Below, in pieces: positions 25,701 through 34,685 of a stretch of DNA of 64,000 nt. The position numbers were made by a program, and so were the translations under genes. The stretch's first letter is position 1. Each line of letters starts with the position of its first letter. The notes beneath the pieces are model-generated. The model saw nothing but the letters and a program-made list of their open reading frames with translations, was not told the origin of the DNA and searched no databases. The DNA is from JACPRB01 sp964468745 (GTDB lineage: Bacteria; Planctomycetota; MHYJ01; JACPRB01): the NCBI GenBank assembly GCA_964468745.1, contig CAYXVY010000140.1, positions 15,875 to 79,874 on the forward strand, in the 5' to 3' direction.

Positions 25701-25922
25701 GGCAAGCAGAGGGGTTCCGGGCGCTGAGGTGTCCGCCGCCGTGCGGGCAACGCCCGCACGAGCGGCCACGCAGAAGCCGTTTCCGAAACGCCCAGCCCTT
25801 CTTCGGGAGCGTTTCGGAAACGGCTTCTGCGTGGCCGCGCCCGCGCTACGCGCGGGCCGGCGGACCCGAAAGAAGCTCTCCGCGCCCCAAGCGACTCCTG
25901 TCCTCCTCTGCGTTCTCTGCGG
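25701..25922. repeat. Three-hairpin intergenic element, copy 2
   Basis: The 381-bp gap 25583-25963 holds no gene. It contains a short hairpin (GTGCGGGC/GCCCGCAC, 25741-25759), a perfect 30-bp hairpin (25762-25791 with 25809-25838, 17-nt loop) and a second short hairpin (GCCCGCG/CGCGGGC, 25837-25855). It aligns over about 200 bp with the reverse complement of 4357-4590. Differences in the long stem are paired on both arms, so the structure has been kept while the sequence changed. A CTCTGCGTTCTCTGCGGTT repeat ends the element. Confidence 0.75.
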
Positions 25923-25963
25923 TTGTCCGGCAGGCGAGCGGAGATTTGATGCCCCGCGTGTCT

Positions 25964-28060
25964 CTAGTTCGCCTTGAACACGGACACCCCCTCGAACCGC
26001 GCGACCCGTTGCCCGATCTTCTCGAGCTCCTCGAGCGCACCCGGCGCCTCTTTGCGCAGATCTTTCTCCACCACGATCGCGTACTCCCCATCGCGCAGCT
26101 CCACTCGTCGACCCGGCAGGATCGGCTCCGACCGCCGACCGACGTACCACTCCACCCGCTGCGTGTTCGACCACAGGCCCGACGGCGACTGCGCCTTCAC
26201 CCACAGCGCCGCTTCCTTCACCGGCCGATCCTCAGTTCGACGCGGCCGCGCGCTCGCCACCACCATCCCCGTCAGCGCGACGCCGATCGCGATCGACGAC
26301 GCGACACGCACGAGCTTGGCGCGGGCCCGCGACGCCAGCCAGTCGATGAACGCCACCGCCGCCGCCGCCGCGAGGGGCAGTACGAAGAGCACCGGCAGCA
26401 AGACCTGTCGCTGGCTCACCATGTATCCGCTCGCCGCCGCGAGGATCGGCCCCAGCATCGCCCCCGCGCTCAGGCAGAGCAGGAACGCCAAGCCGAGCGG
26501 ACGCACCCGACCGCGCAGAAACCAGATCCCCAGCGCCAGCGGCGGAAGCACGAGCCACGCGAGACTCTTGAGCTTCGACGCGTAGCGCGCGAACGCGGCC
26601 CCCCACCCCGACTCCAGCGGCGCGTGTGGCCCCATCGGGGGAAGCTCGGGCCGCTTGCCGAGCGACTGCATCGCCGCCTGCACGCCTCCGCGCCACGTGA
26701 TCTTCCACTCCCCGGTGAGCTCCCTCCAGAAGTTGAGCAGCGGCATCGCCGCGGCCACGAACACCGCCGCACCAGCCACTGCCGACCCCGCGACTCCCCA
26801 ACGAAACGGACGGCGCATCAGAGCGATGCCCACCAGCGCGATCGGCACGTAAATCCCCTCGGGTCGGACATAGTACGCCAGCGCGCCGACAAGCCCCGAC
26901 GCGATCGTGAGCCCCGCGCTCCCCCGCATGACCCCGAACCACGCGAGCGAAATCGCGCTGATGAAGAACAGGTGGAACAGTCCCTCCGTCATCACGTCCG
27001 CGTGCGCCTGCGCGTAGTACGGCGCGCACGCGAAGAGCAGCGCCGCCAGCATGCCCGCCCGCCGGCCCGTCACGTCCATCGCCAGCGCGAGGAACGGCGC
27101 GACGGCCAGCGCCCCCGCCAGCGCCGAGACGAGATACCCCGCGCGCTCCCAGTCTCCGATCAGCGAATGCGCGGCCGCGATCGCGACCGGATATCCCGGA
27201 TGAATTCCGTGCCCCATCCACGTCTTCCAAGTCCCCTGCGTCAAATCCTGCGCGGCGAAGAGATAGGAGGACGCATCGGTCGTCAGCACTTCCGTGAGCG
27301 ACGCCTGCACCATGCGCAGCGCGAACGCGAGGAGCACGATGCCGATCGGCGCCGCCATCGCCACCGCGTACCACTTGAGGTAGTGCGGCAGCCACTTCAG
27401 GATTCTGAAGCGGCTCTCGCCCGCGGTGCGGTCCTCCCACGTGCTCGGCACTTCAGCGACGTTCCATCCGCGCACGTGCGCCTTCACCGTCATCTCGAGG
27501 CCGAGCTCGAACCCCGCCTCGCTCTGCACCGGCACCTTCGACAGGAACTCGCGACTGTACGCGCGGAAGTTGTTCGTAGCGTCGTGGGTCGCGACGCCGG
27601 CGAGCCAGTGGAGCGACAGGCCGGCCGCGCGCGAGCCGAGCCGTTTCAGGAGCGGTCCTCCCTTTTGCGACCCACCCGGCATGTACCGCGAGCCGCTGAC
27701 GACGTGCGCCCCCTCGTCGCGGATCTTCCGCGCCATCGCACGGATGATCTCCGGCGGATCGGAGAGGTCTGCCATCGTGACGACGACGACGTCCCCTGTC
27801 GCCGCCGCCATGCCGGCCCGGATCGCGAACGCGGGACCGCGTCCGAGGTCGTTCTTCACGAGCCGGACGCTCGGCGGCTTGTCGGGCATCGCGGCGATTG
27901 CGGCGAGCGTGCGGTCCTCGTCGAAGTCGTAGCAGACGAGGAGCTCGTGATCCTCCGAGGCCAGAGCGTGTGCCAGTCGCCGCAGGCACTCGGCGATGTT
28001 TCGGTCTTCGTTGTAGACCGGGATGACGACGCTGACGCGGCGAGCAATCAGAGGGGGCAT
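25964..28060 (-). CDS. DPM1-like GT2 fused to PMT/ArnT-like membrane glycosyltransferase
   Basis: 698 residues from ATG 28060 (TATAAC ten bases upstream; an earlier TTG at 28081 lies too close to it). Residues about 8-215 are a polyprenyl-phosphate sugar synthase: RRVSVVIPVYNEDRNIAECL, VTMADLSDPPEII (the D-x-D-like region) and VSGSRYMPGGSQKGGPLLKR. A GT-C membrane domain with about ten segments follows; its first outer loop has TTDASSYLFAAQD and the later RPEGIYVPIALVG is conserved-looking. One polypeptide could therefore make a polyprenyl-phosphate sugar inside and use it outside. The last 100 residues are soluble. Confidence 0.85.
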   Translation of the reverse strand: MPPLIARRVSVVIPVYNEDRNIAECLRRLAHALASEDHELLVCYDFDEDRTLAAIAAMPDKPPSVRLVKNDLGRGPAFAIRAGMAAATGDVVVVTMADLSDPPEIIRAMARKIRDEGAHVVSGSRYMPGGSQKGGPLLKRLGSRAAGLSLHWLAGVATHDATNNFRAYSREFLSKVPVQSEAGFELGLEMTVKAHVRGWNVAEVPSTWEDRTAGESRFRILKWLPHYLKWYAVAMAAPIGIVLLAFALRMVQASLTEVLTTDASSYLFAAQDLTQGTWKTWMGHGIHPGYPVAIAAAHSLIGDWERAGYLVSALAGALAVAPFLALAMDVTGRRAGMLAALLFACAPYYAQAHADVMTEGLFHLFFISAISLAWFGVMRGSAGLTIASGLVGALAYYVRPEGIYVPIALVGIALMRRPFRWGVAGSAVAGAAVFVAAAMPLLNFWRELTGEWKITWRGGVQAAMQSLGKRPELPPMGPHAPLESGWGAAFARYASKLKSLAWLVLPPLALGIWFLRGRVRPLGLAFLLCLSAGAMLGPILAAASGYMVSQRQVLLPVLFVLPLAAAAAVAFIDWLASRARAKLVRVASSIAIGVALTGMVVASARPRRTEDRPVKEAALWVKAQSPSGLWSNTQRVEWYVGRRSEPILPGRRVELRDGEYAIVVEKDLRKEAPGALEELEKIGQRVARFEGVSVFKAN

Positions 28061-28092
28061 GAGTTCATGAGTTATAACCAAGCTCCACTGCC

Positions 28093-28390
28093 GACACCGT
28101 CTTGCCCGATCAACACAGAGGAATCCGAGGACACCGAGAAGATTGGGATGGGGTAGTTACGCCCGCTTGGAGGATACCTCCGGGCTGCGATATTGCGCGC
28201 TGCAATGGGATCATCGGACGCGACACCGAGATATCGGAGGGAACCGAGAAGAGGCCGTGGGGGGATCGCAGACCGCCTCGGTCGCCACGGTGACACGAAG
28301 ATCTGCCGGCTCCCACGACGAGGAGTGAATGTCCCCTCCAAAAGCCTTCTCGGTTGACTCGGATGACTCGGTGTTCATCCGCGTCCTGCC
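28093..28390. repeat. Intergenic ACCGAG/CTCGGT repeats
   Basis: The 384-bp gap 28061-28444 has no gene. GGAATCCGAGGACACCGAGA (28121-28140) and ACACCGAGATATCGGAGGGA (28221-28240) face, in inverse orientation, CTCGGTTGACTCGGATGACT (28351-28370). They could fold into an imperfect hairpin. The same family occurs at 2.3, 6.5 and 52.0 kb. Confidence 0.6.
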
Positions 28391-28432
28391 GCGCTCATAC
28401 TCACGTTCTCTGATTTCCGGTCTTCGCATCGG

Positions 28433-28438
28433 TATAGT
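28433..28438 (+). promoter_or_regulatory. -10 element (TATAGT), leaderless
   Basis: TATAGT ends six bases before the GTG at 28445, placing the transcript start at the start codon. Confidence 0.45.
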
Positions 28439-28444
28439 GTCTCG

Positions 28445-29533
28445 GTGCCCCGCATCGGGATCAACGCAACCTTCATCCACGACCCGCCGACCGGCATCGC
28501 CACATATTCCATCCAGGTCGCGCGCCGGCTGCTGCGCAGTCCCGACTATGCGGCGTTCGTATCGTTGCCGGGTCAGATCGGCCCGGAGAACGACTCCCGC
28601 ATCCTCGGGACCTACCCGCGCTTCGCCCCCAACGGCCGCGCCTTGACGCATCTGAAGCGGCTCTTCTGGGAGCAGTTCAGTCTTCCGCGCCTGTCGCGAA
28701 AGCACGGACTCGCCCTGATCTATTCCCTGGCGGCGGAGGCGTCCCTGGTGGACTCCATGCCGACGGTGATCACGCTCTATGACGTGGTGCAACTCGCGCG
28801 GCCCAACTTCTTCCCGAAGCACCGGATCTATCACAGGCGCGTGGTCCCGCGCATCGCGCGCCGCGCGGCCGCCGTCATCACGATTTCGGAATTCAGCAAG
28901 GGGGAGATCGCGCACTACTGCGACGTGCCGCCGGAGCGCATCCACGTTGCCCCGTGCGCCGTGGACCTCGACCGGTTTCGGCCGCGTCCGCCGGGGACGC
29001 CGCGCGCGCGCTACGGGCGCTTCGTGCTCATGGTTGGCGCGCAGCACCCGCACAAGAACGTGGCGAGAGGTCTGCGTGCCTTCGATCGGTTGAGCGACGA
29101 CGATCTCAAGCTCGTGTTGATCGGGGCGCACGACGGCATGGGGATGGAGGAGTCGATCGACGGTCTGCGCCATCCGGAGCGGATCGTCGCCGCTGGACGC
29201 GTGAGCACCGACGAACTCGTCCAGTACTACGCGGATGCGGCGGCATTTCTGTTCCCGTCGCTCTACGAGGGGTTCGGGTTGCCCCCTCTCGAGGCGATGG
29301 CCTGCGGCACGCCCGTGGCGGCGGCGCGTGCGACGGCGCTTCCCGGCACGTGCGGCGACGCGGCGCGGCTGTTCGATCCGGGTTCCGAGGAGGATATGGC
29401 CGAGGCGCTGCGGGAGGTGATCGCCCATCCGCAGCCTTACCGCGAGCGCGGACTGGCGCGTGCGGCCGCGTTCTCGTGGGACCGTACCGCGCAGACGATA
29501 GACGCGGTGCTGCGCGCCGTGACCAACGATTGA
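28445..29533 (+). CDS. Family 4 glycosyltransferase (mannosyltransferase-like)
   Basis: 362 residues starting at GTG. GT4 features: an N-terminal GT-B half with the Gly-rich DPPTGIATYSIQVARRLL, TLYDVVQLARPNFFPKHRI, ITISEFSKGEIAHY and VAPCAVDLDRF, and a C-terminal half with MVGAQHPHKNVARGLRAF and the nucleotide-sugar loop FPSLYEGFGLPPLEAMACGT (E-x7-E). It is probably cytosolic, taking GDP-mannose or a related GDP-sugar; this fits the GDP-sugar genes at 36-39 kb but is inference. It begins a four-gene run (28,445-33,639) with the initiating transferase, another GT4 and the flippase. Confidence 0.92.
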   Translation: MPRIGINATFIHDPPTGIATYSIQVARRLLRSPDYAAFVSLPGQIGPENDSRILGTYPRFAPNGRALTHLKRLFWEQFSLPRLSRKHGLALIYSLAAEASLVDSMPTVITLYDVVQLARPNFFPKHRIYHRRVVPRIARRAAAVITISEFSKGEIAHYCDVPPERIHVAPCAVDLDRFRPRPPGTPRARYGRFVLMVGAQHPHKNVARGLRAFDRLSDDDLKLVLIGAHDGMGMEESIDGLRHPERIVAAGRVSTDELVQYYADAAAFLFPSLYEGFGLPPLEAMACGTPVAAARATALPGTCGDAARLFDPGSEEDMAEALREVIAHPQPYRERGLARAAAFSWDRTAQTIDAVLRAVTND

Positions 29534-29564
29534 TTCGCGGCGACGCATCGGGTAACACACTTCC

Positions 29565-31010
29565 GTGACCGAAGTTCAATCGGCAACCACGTCGCTGCCG
29601 CAGGCGGCACACGCGACCGAGCGCCCGCGGTCACGGTACCTGGCACGCGTACTGGCGGAAGCCACGTGCACGGTCGCGCTTGCGGTGAGCGACCTGGCCG
29701 GCGCGTGCCTGTCGGTGGCCGTCGCGTACGGCATACATCGTCTGCTCACGACGTGGCTCACGTTGAAACCGCTCAGCCTGGCGCACGGCCTCGGGAACGC
29801 GATCTGGCTCGCGATCCCGCTTCTCGCGGTCTCGCTGCTGCGCGGCACGTATACCCGCAAAGTGCCGTTCTGGGAGGCGGCGCGGCTCCTGCTGGGGTCG
29901 GTGGTCGTCGCGATCGTCGTTTCCTTTATCGGCCTCTATCTGACGCGCTTGGCGCCCGAGATGTCGCGCTCGCTGTTCGTCCTGTCGGGCGTGGCGATGG
30001 TCGCGATCGTGCCGCTGCTGCGATTGAGCTGCGTCGCGCTGCTGTACCGGCTGAAGCTTTGGGGACAGGAGGTCGCGGTGGTCGGGCATGCCACGCACGT
30101 CCACACGGTGGCGGCGAACCTCGAGCGCGACCACATGCTCGGCTATCACGTGGTGCAGACGATCGAGGTGACAGGAGACGAAAAGGAGCTGATGCCGAGG
30201 ACAAACGCGGCGATCGTCGTCATGGAAGGGCTCGCGCCCGAGGCGGCCTCGCGCCTCGTCTCCGCGCTGCACGCCGTCATCCGACGCGTGACCATCATGC
30301 CGGTGCTCACGGAGCTGCCGTACGCCTGGACCACACCCCATTTCCTGCTCGACCGCCGCTACATGCTGCTGACCACGGACAACCGGCTGAAGGAGCCGGT
30401 GAATCTGCTGCTCAAACGCGTGTTCGATTTCGTCCTGGCGGCGCTGATGACGGTGCTCCTCGCGCCGTTCTTCCTATTGATGGCGCTGGCGATCCGCCTG
30501 GAGTCGAGCGGTCCGGCGTTTTTCGCCCACAAGCGCATCGGCAGGCGCGGCCGCACGTTCCCGTGCCTCAAGTTCCGCACGATGTACGCCGACGCCCAGC
30601 AGCGCCTGCAGTCGATCCTCGATGCCGACCCCGCAAAGCAGGCGGAATGGGACGCGACGTACAAGCTCAAGGACGATCCGCGCATCACGGGCGTGGGGAG
30701 ATTCCTGCGCAAGACGAGTCTCGACGAGTTTCCACAGCTCTTCAATGTGCTCGCCGGGCAGATGAGCCTGGTCGGCCCGCGGCCGATCGTCGAGGGGGAG
30801 ATCGCGAAGTACGGCGACGGCTATGCGGTCTACAGCGAGGTGACGCCCGGGATCACAGGGCTCTGGCAGGTGTCGGGGCGCACGGAGACGAGCTACGCGG
30901 AGCGCGTGGCGATCGACGTGTGCTACGTTTGCAACTGGTCGCTGTGGCTCGATCTCGTTGTCTTGTTGCGGACGATTCCCGCCGTCCTTTCGAAGCGCGG
31001 CGCGTATTGA
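29565..31010 (+). CDS. Polyprenyl-phosphate sugar-1-phosphate transferase (WbaP/WcaJ-type initiating transferase)
   Basis: 481 residues. Four N-terminal membrane segments (about 25-130) and a degenerate nucleotide-binding middle (AVVGHATHVHTV) precede the conserved catalytic domain: FDFVLAALMTVLLAPFFLLM, FAHKRIGRRGRTFPCLKFRT with the catalytic Asp in the following MYADAQQ context, TSLDEFPQLFNVLAGQMSLV, GPRPIV and TPGITGLWQVSGRT. It moves a sugar-1-phosphate from a nucleotide sugar to undecaprenyl phosphate, the first step of repeat-unit assembly. Start GTG 29565, with 31 bp after the GT4 gene. It heads the pathway completed by the flippase two genes later. Confidence 0.93.
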   Translation: MTEVQSATTSLPQAAHATERPRSRYLARVLAEATCTVALAVSDLAGACLSVAVAYGIHRLLTTWLTLKPLSLAHGLGNAIWLAIPLLAVSLLRGTYTRKVPFWEAARLLLGSVVVAIVVSFIGLYLTRLAPEMSRSLFVLSGVAMVAIVPLLRLSCVALLYRLKLWGQEVAVVGHATHVHTVAANLERDHMLGYHVVQTIEVTGDEKELMPRTNAAIVVMEGLAPEAASRLVSALHAVIRRVTIMPVLTELPYAWTTPHFLLDRRYMLLTTDNRLKEPVNLLLKRVFDFVLAALMTVLLAPFFLLMALAIRLESSGPAFFAHKRIGRRGRTFPCLKFRTMYADAQQRLQSILDADPAKQAEWDATYKLKDDPRITGVGRFLRKTSLDEFPQLFNVLAGQMSLVGPRPIVEGEIAKYGDGYAVYSEVTPGITGLWQVSGRTETSYAERVAIDVCYVCNWSLWLDLVVLLRTIPAVLSKRGAY

Positions 31011-31018
31011 CGGGGGCC

Positions 31019-32110
31019 ATGGCGCGCATACTCCACGTCAGCAAGCTCTACGCCCCGTGGATCGGCGGGGTGGAGCGCGCGGTCCAGGACATGGCCGAGG
31101 GGTTGCGCCTCGAGCACGAGGTGCGGGTGCTCGTGTGCAATCACCACCGGCGGTACGTCCGCGAGACGATCAATCATGTACCCGTCGTGCGCGCGCGCAC
31201 CCCGAAGATCGCGTTCTCGATGCCGCTCTCGCTGCAGTTTCCGTCGTTGCTGGCGCACTATGCGCGGCGGGCCGATCTCGTGCACTTTCACAGCCCGTTT
31301 CCGCTGGGCGATCTCGCGGGCGTGCTCGACGGGTGCGAGGGCAGGCCGGTCATCGTCTCGTACCACTTTCACGTCGTGCGGCAGTGGTGGGCGATGCCGT
31401 TCTACGGCCCGGTGCTTCGCGCGCTGCTGCGGCGGGCGGACCGCGTGATCGTTTCGGGCGCGCGGATGCGCGACAGTTCGCGCGCGCTCATGGAGGTTGC
31501 GGAGAAGTGCCGCATCGTTCCGTACGGCGTTCGCGACGAAGCCGCCGCCCCGCGGGAAAGCTTCGCGCTTCCGGCGCGCGACTTCGTCCTCTTCGTCGGC
31601 CGCCTGGTGCCGTACAAGGGGTGCGAGGTCCTCATCCGGGCGATGCCGCAGGTCGACGCACCGCTGGTGATCGTTGGGCAGGGTCCGCTGCGCGGGGCGC
31701 TCGAACGGCTTGCGCGGGAGTTGGGAGTCGCCTCCCGGGTGCACTTTCTCGGCGCGCTTTCCACGCCGCGCATCCGCCACTGCTATGCCGAGTCGCGCGT
31801 CTTCGCGTTCCCGTCCGTCATCAACACGGAGGCGTTCGGGATCGTGCAGCTCGAGGCGATGTCGTTCGGCAAGCCGGTGGTCAACACGGACCTGCCGACG
31901 AGCGTGCCCGAGGTGGGGCCGCACGACGTGACGGGGCTCACGGTGCCGCCGCGCGACGCGACTGCGCTGGCCGGGGCGCTCAACGCGATCCTGCGTGAGC
32001 CCGAGCGCTATGAACGCTACAGCCGGGCGGCGCGCGCGCGGGCGGGCGAGCTTTCCACCGCACGATTTCTCGACGGCGTTCGCGCAGTCTATCGCGAGGT
32101 GCTGTCGTGA
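31019..32110 (+). CDS. Family 4 glycosyltransferase
   Basis: 363 residues. The N-terminus RILHVSKLYAPWIGGVERAV is typical of GT4 enzymes with the Gly-Gly acceptor loop. The C-terminal half shows FVLFVGRLVPYKGCEVLIRA, VIVGQGPLRGALERLARELG and the donor loop FPSVINTEAFGIVQLEAMSF (E-x7-E). It starts eight bases after the initiating transferase and ends in a GTGA overlap with the flippase gene, so these genes form one operon. It likely adds a sugar to the undecaprenyl-linked intermediate. The donor is unknown. Confidence 0.93.
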   Translation: MARILHVSKLYAPWIGGVERAVQDMAEGLRLEHEVRVLVCNHHRRYVRETINHVPVVRARTPKIAFSMPLSLQFPSLLAHYARRADLVHFHSPFPLGDLAGVLDGCEGRPVIVSYHFHVVRQWWAMPFYGPVLRALLRRADRVIVSGARMRDSSRALMEVAEKCRIVPYGVRDEAAAPRESFALPARDFVLFVGRLVPYKGCEVLIRAMPQVDAPLVIVGQGPLRGALERLARELGVASRVHFLGALSTPRIRHCYAESRVFAFPSVINTEAFGIVQLEAMSFGKPVVNTDLPTSVPEVGPHDVTGLTVPPRDATALAGALNAILREPERYERYSRAARARAGELSTARFLDGVRAVYREVLS

Positions 32111-33639
32111 GCGAAGTTGCGGCCGGGGAGCGCGGCGCGGAGCGCGACCGTCGTGCGCGCCTGGGCTTCCTGCTGGCCAACGCCTATCGCGTGGTGCGCC
32201 TCGGGCTCGGGCTCATGAGCGTGCCGCTGGCGATCACGTATTTCGAGCGCGAGCAGTACGGGTTCTGGCTGGTCGGTTTGAGCGTGGTCGCCTATCTCTC
32301 GCTCAGCCATTTCGGGGTCGGCAACAGCCTGTTGAATACGGTCGCGCGCCAGCGGGGCGCCGCCGGGCCGGACGACCAGAAGCGCGCCGTCTCCAGCGCC
32401 TTCTTTCCGTTCCTGGTCGCCGCGCTCGTCATCGGTGTCGTCGGCTTCATTCTCGTCCGGATCCTTCCGATCGACCGCCTCTTCGGACTGTCCAGCAAGG
32501 TTCGCGAAGCTCCCGCGGTCCTTACGGTTCTCATGGCATGGGCGCTGATCGATCTCGTGCTGCGAATCCCGCTGGCGGCGCAGCAGGGGCACCAGGAGGA
32601 CTACCGCGCCCATGCGTGGAACATCGTCGGGGCCATCGCCGCATTCAGCGGGCTGGTGGCGGTCACGCGCCTCGACGGCGGGCTTCTGGGGTGGGCCTAC
32701 GTGTCGCTCGTGGCGAACATGGGTGTCGAGGCGATCAACCTCGTACTTTTCCTTCGCGAGCACCCCGAATGCCGGCCGTCGCTGCGGTTCTTCGACTGGG
32801 GAGAGGCGAAGCTCCTGTTCACGCGCGGGTTCCTGTTCTGGTGCCTTCAGATCTGCTCGCTGCTCATCGTCAGCACGGACAACGTGGTCATCGCGCGACT
32901 GATGGGCGCGACCGAGGTGGCGACCTACGGCGTGGTCTTCCAGCTCGTCATGTTCGGCACGACGGTGATTCACGCGCTCAGCGCGTCACACTGGGGCGCG
33001 TACGCGGAGGCGGCCGGGCGCGGCGATTGGGATTGGATCGGCCGCTCGTTCTCACACATCATTCAGCTCTCGGTGTGGCTCGCGGCGGCGGCGGGCCTGT
33101 GCGTGGCTGCCTGGGGGCAGGATCTCCTGCGCGTGTGGCTGCGCGGCGAGATCACGGCGTCGGCGACGCTCCTGGCGGTGATGGGCGCGTATCTCGCGAT
33201 CAACGTCTGGTACAACGCGTACAGCGTGCTGCTGGGGGCGCTCGACCGCGTCGGTCGGCAGGTTATCGCATTTGGCTTGGAAGCGGCGGTGCATCTCACA
33301 CTCTCGCTGATTCTCGTGACGAAGATGGGAATCGAAGGGGCGGCGTGGGCCACGATCGTTCCGGCAGTCGCCATCACGGCATGGCTGCTGCCGGTCCTCG
33401 CACGCCGGGCACTGGGAGGGCATGCGCCGCGCGTGCTGTTCAATCTCCTGCGCGGAGTCGCGATCCCGGCGGCGCTCGCGCTGGGCGCTACGGTCCTGCT
33501 CCGTCGCTGGCTCGGCGAGAGCGCTCCGCTCATCCGCTTGCTGGTGGGTTCGGCGGGCACGCTGGCGGTGTTCGGCGTCTCCTCGCTCGTGCTGATGGGG
33601 CGCGAGAGGGCGATGCTGGCGCTCAGGAAGATCACGTAG
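32107..33639 (+). CDS. Polysaccharide flippase (Wzx/MATE-MOP superfamily)
   Basis: 510 residues with about 12-14 hydrophobic segments. The pattern GLGLMSVPLAITYFEREQYG and the later FFDWGEAKLLFTRGFLFWCL, then STDNVVIARLMGATEVATYG, is characteristic of O-unit flippases. It should move the completed undecaprenyl-diphosphate-linked repeat unit to the periplasmic face. Start GTG 32107 overlaps the preceding stop (GTGA). No Wzy-type polymerase is clearly identified in the window; the membrane proteins at 22.3 and 34.7 kb look more like GT-C enzymes. Confidence 0.9.
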   Translation: MSEVAAGERGAERDRRARLGFLLANAYRVVRLGLGLMSVPLAITYFEREQYGFWLVGLSVVAYLSLSHFGVGNSLLNTVARQRGAAGPDDQKRAVSSAFFPFLVAALVIGVVGFILVRILPIDRLFGLSSKVREAPAVLTVLMAWALIDLVLRIPLAAQQGHQEDYRAHAWNIVGAIAAFSGLVAVTRLDGGLLGWAYVSLVANMGVEAINLVLFLREHPECRPSLRFFDWGEAKLLFTRGFLFWCLQICSLLIVSTDNVVIARLMGATEVATYGVVFQLVMFGTTVIHALSASHWGAYAEAAGRGDWDWIGRSFSHIIQLSVWLAAAAGLCVAAWGQDLLRVWLRGEITASATLLAVMGAYLAINVWYNAYSVLLGALDRVGRQVIAFGLEAAVHLTLSLILVTKMGIEGAAWATIVPAVAITAWLLPVLARRALGGHAPRVLFNLLRGVAIPAALALGATVLLRRWLGESAPLIRLLVGSAGTLAVFGVSSLVLMGRERAMLALRKIT

Positions 33640-33669
33640 CAAGGAACGCGAAAACCCGTCCTTATTGCC

Positions 33670-34575
33670 TCAGGCGAGATCTCCCAAGCGACACGTGGCG
33701 TGACTGATCACGTCGACGACAGGGAGATGCGCGATGAGCCGCAGTCGATCCGAACCCGATACGAATGTGAGCTTGCCCGATTGATCTCGCGATTCCCGAT
33801 ATCGGCTCTCGACATACGCTTCGGCAGCGGTCAGCCGCCTGAATGAAGCCGCAAGATCCACTCGAACGAAGAACGCGTTCAGTCCCGCACTCGTACAGCC
33901 CACCAGCTGGTATCCTTTTGCCTTAGCCGCATGGCAAAGGGCCGGGAGCGAGGCGCCCCAATACAGATTCGATTCATGCGCGCGAGTTCGGTGGAATTCA
34001 GCCTCATACGGAATCGTAACCGAGTGAACCTTGCCGAAGATGCTGTTGTATTCGCAAACGACGATCCGGGGTTGGATGACGGTAATCGCCTGCCAGACCC
34101 AATAGTCGTTCCCGTCGATGTCGATGCTCAGGAGCCCGATGTCCCCGGAGAAGCCTGCCGCTTGGATTGTGGTATTGATGTTCTCCCGGGTGATAAAGGA
34201 ACGGATCGCCTTGAGCTGATGCCTCCAGTAGATCGGATCCTGCTTGATGTACTCGATGTGATTTCCGTCGCAGTCGATGACGAGGCCTTGCCAGTTATTG
34301 TGACGCACCAAGAACCGCGTGTTGGACTCCAAGTAGTCCTCAACGCCGATCTCCACGAAGACCTGATTCTCTAGCAGAACGCGTTGTATGAGATGCTGGA
34401 TGATGCCGTCCTCGCCATATTGCGAATAGACTCGGAACTCAAGCTCTGAAAGTCGTGAAAAGGATTGGATCCGTCCGACCCGCTCTGCTTGCTGTTGGCC
34501 CAGCAGCATCAGTGCAGCATCGTCACGCGTCATGAATCTGCGAATCTTCGCCAGAAGACCCTTCACGAGTTTCAC
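33670..34575 (-). CDS. FkbM-like / LPS-cluster methyltransferase-related protein
   Basis: 301 residues. The conserved stretches YSQYGEDGIIQHLIQRVLLE, VFVEIGVEDYLESNTRFLV, GDIGLLSIDIDGNDYWVWQA and VVCEYNSIFGKV are typical of a family found in O-antigen clusters and distantly related to FkbM methyltransferases (the EIG motif would match SAM motif I). A sugar-methylating role is plausible but unproven. Base composition is clearly less GC-rich than that of neighbours, and the gene sits alone on the minus strand between two plus-strand genes, which suggests acquisition. Confidence 0.75.
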   Translation of the reverse strand: MKLVKGLLAKIRRFMTRDDAALMLLGQQQAERVGRIQSFSRLSELEFRVYSQYGEDGIIQHLIQRVLLENQVFVEIGVEDYLESNTRFLVRHNNWQGLVIDCDGNHIEYIKQDPIYWRHQLKAIRSFITRENINTTIQAAGFSGDIGLLSIDIDGNDYWVWQAITVIQPRIVVCEYNSIFGKVHSVTIPYEAEFHRTRAHESNLYWGASLPALCHAAKAKGYQLVGCTSAGLNAFFVRVDLAASFRRLTAAEAYVESRYRESRDQSGKLTFVSGSDRLRLIAHLPVVDVISHATCRLGDLA

Positions 34576-34675
34576 GTGCGATCAGCCCTTATGCACACGT
34601 TTCACCGGATTTCCGTCGTCTTCAGCATAGCAAGGCGCGGCCGGCGTGAGGCGCGATATACTGTCGTTCCTCCTC

Positions 34676-34680
34676 GAGGA
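34676..34680 (+). promoter_or_regulatory. Ribosome site GAGGA deciding a GTG start
   Basis: GAGGA five bases before GTG 34686 supports that start. TATACT at 34657-34662 is a likely -10, giving a leader of roughly 15-20 bases, unlike the leaderless genes nearby. Confidence 0.5.
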
Positions 34681-34685
34681 TCACC

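Noticed and set aside
25640..28156. Long plus-strand open frame of 838 codons
   Set aside because: Antisense to the DPM1-like/GT-C fusion gene, which has clear motifs on the other strand; it also runs through the hairpin element.
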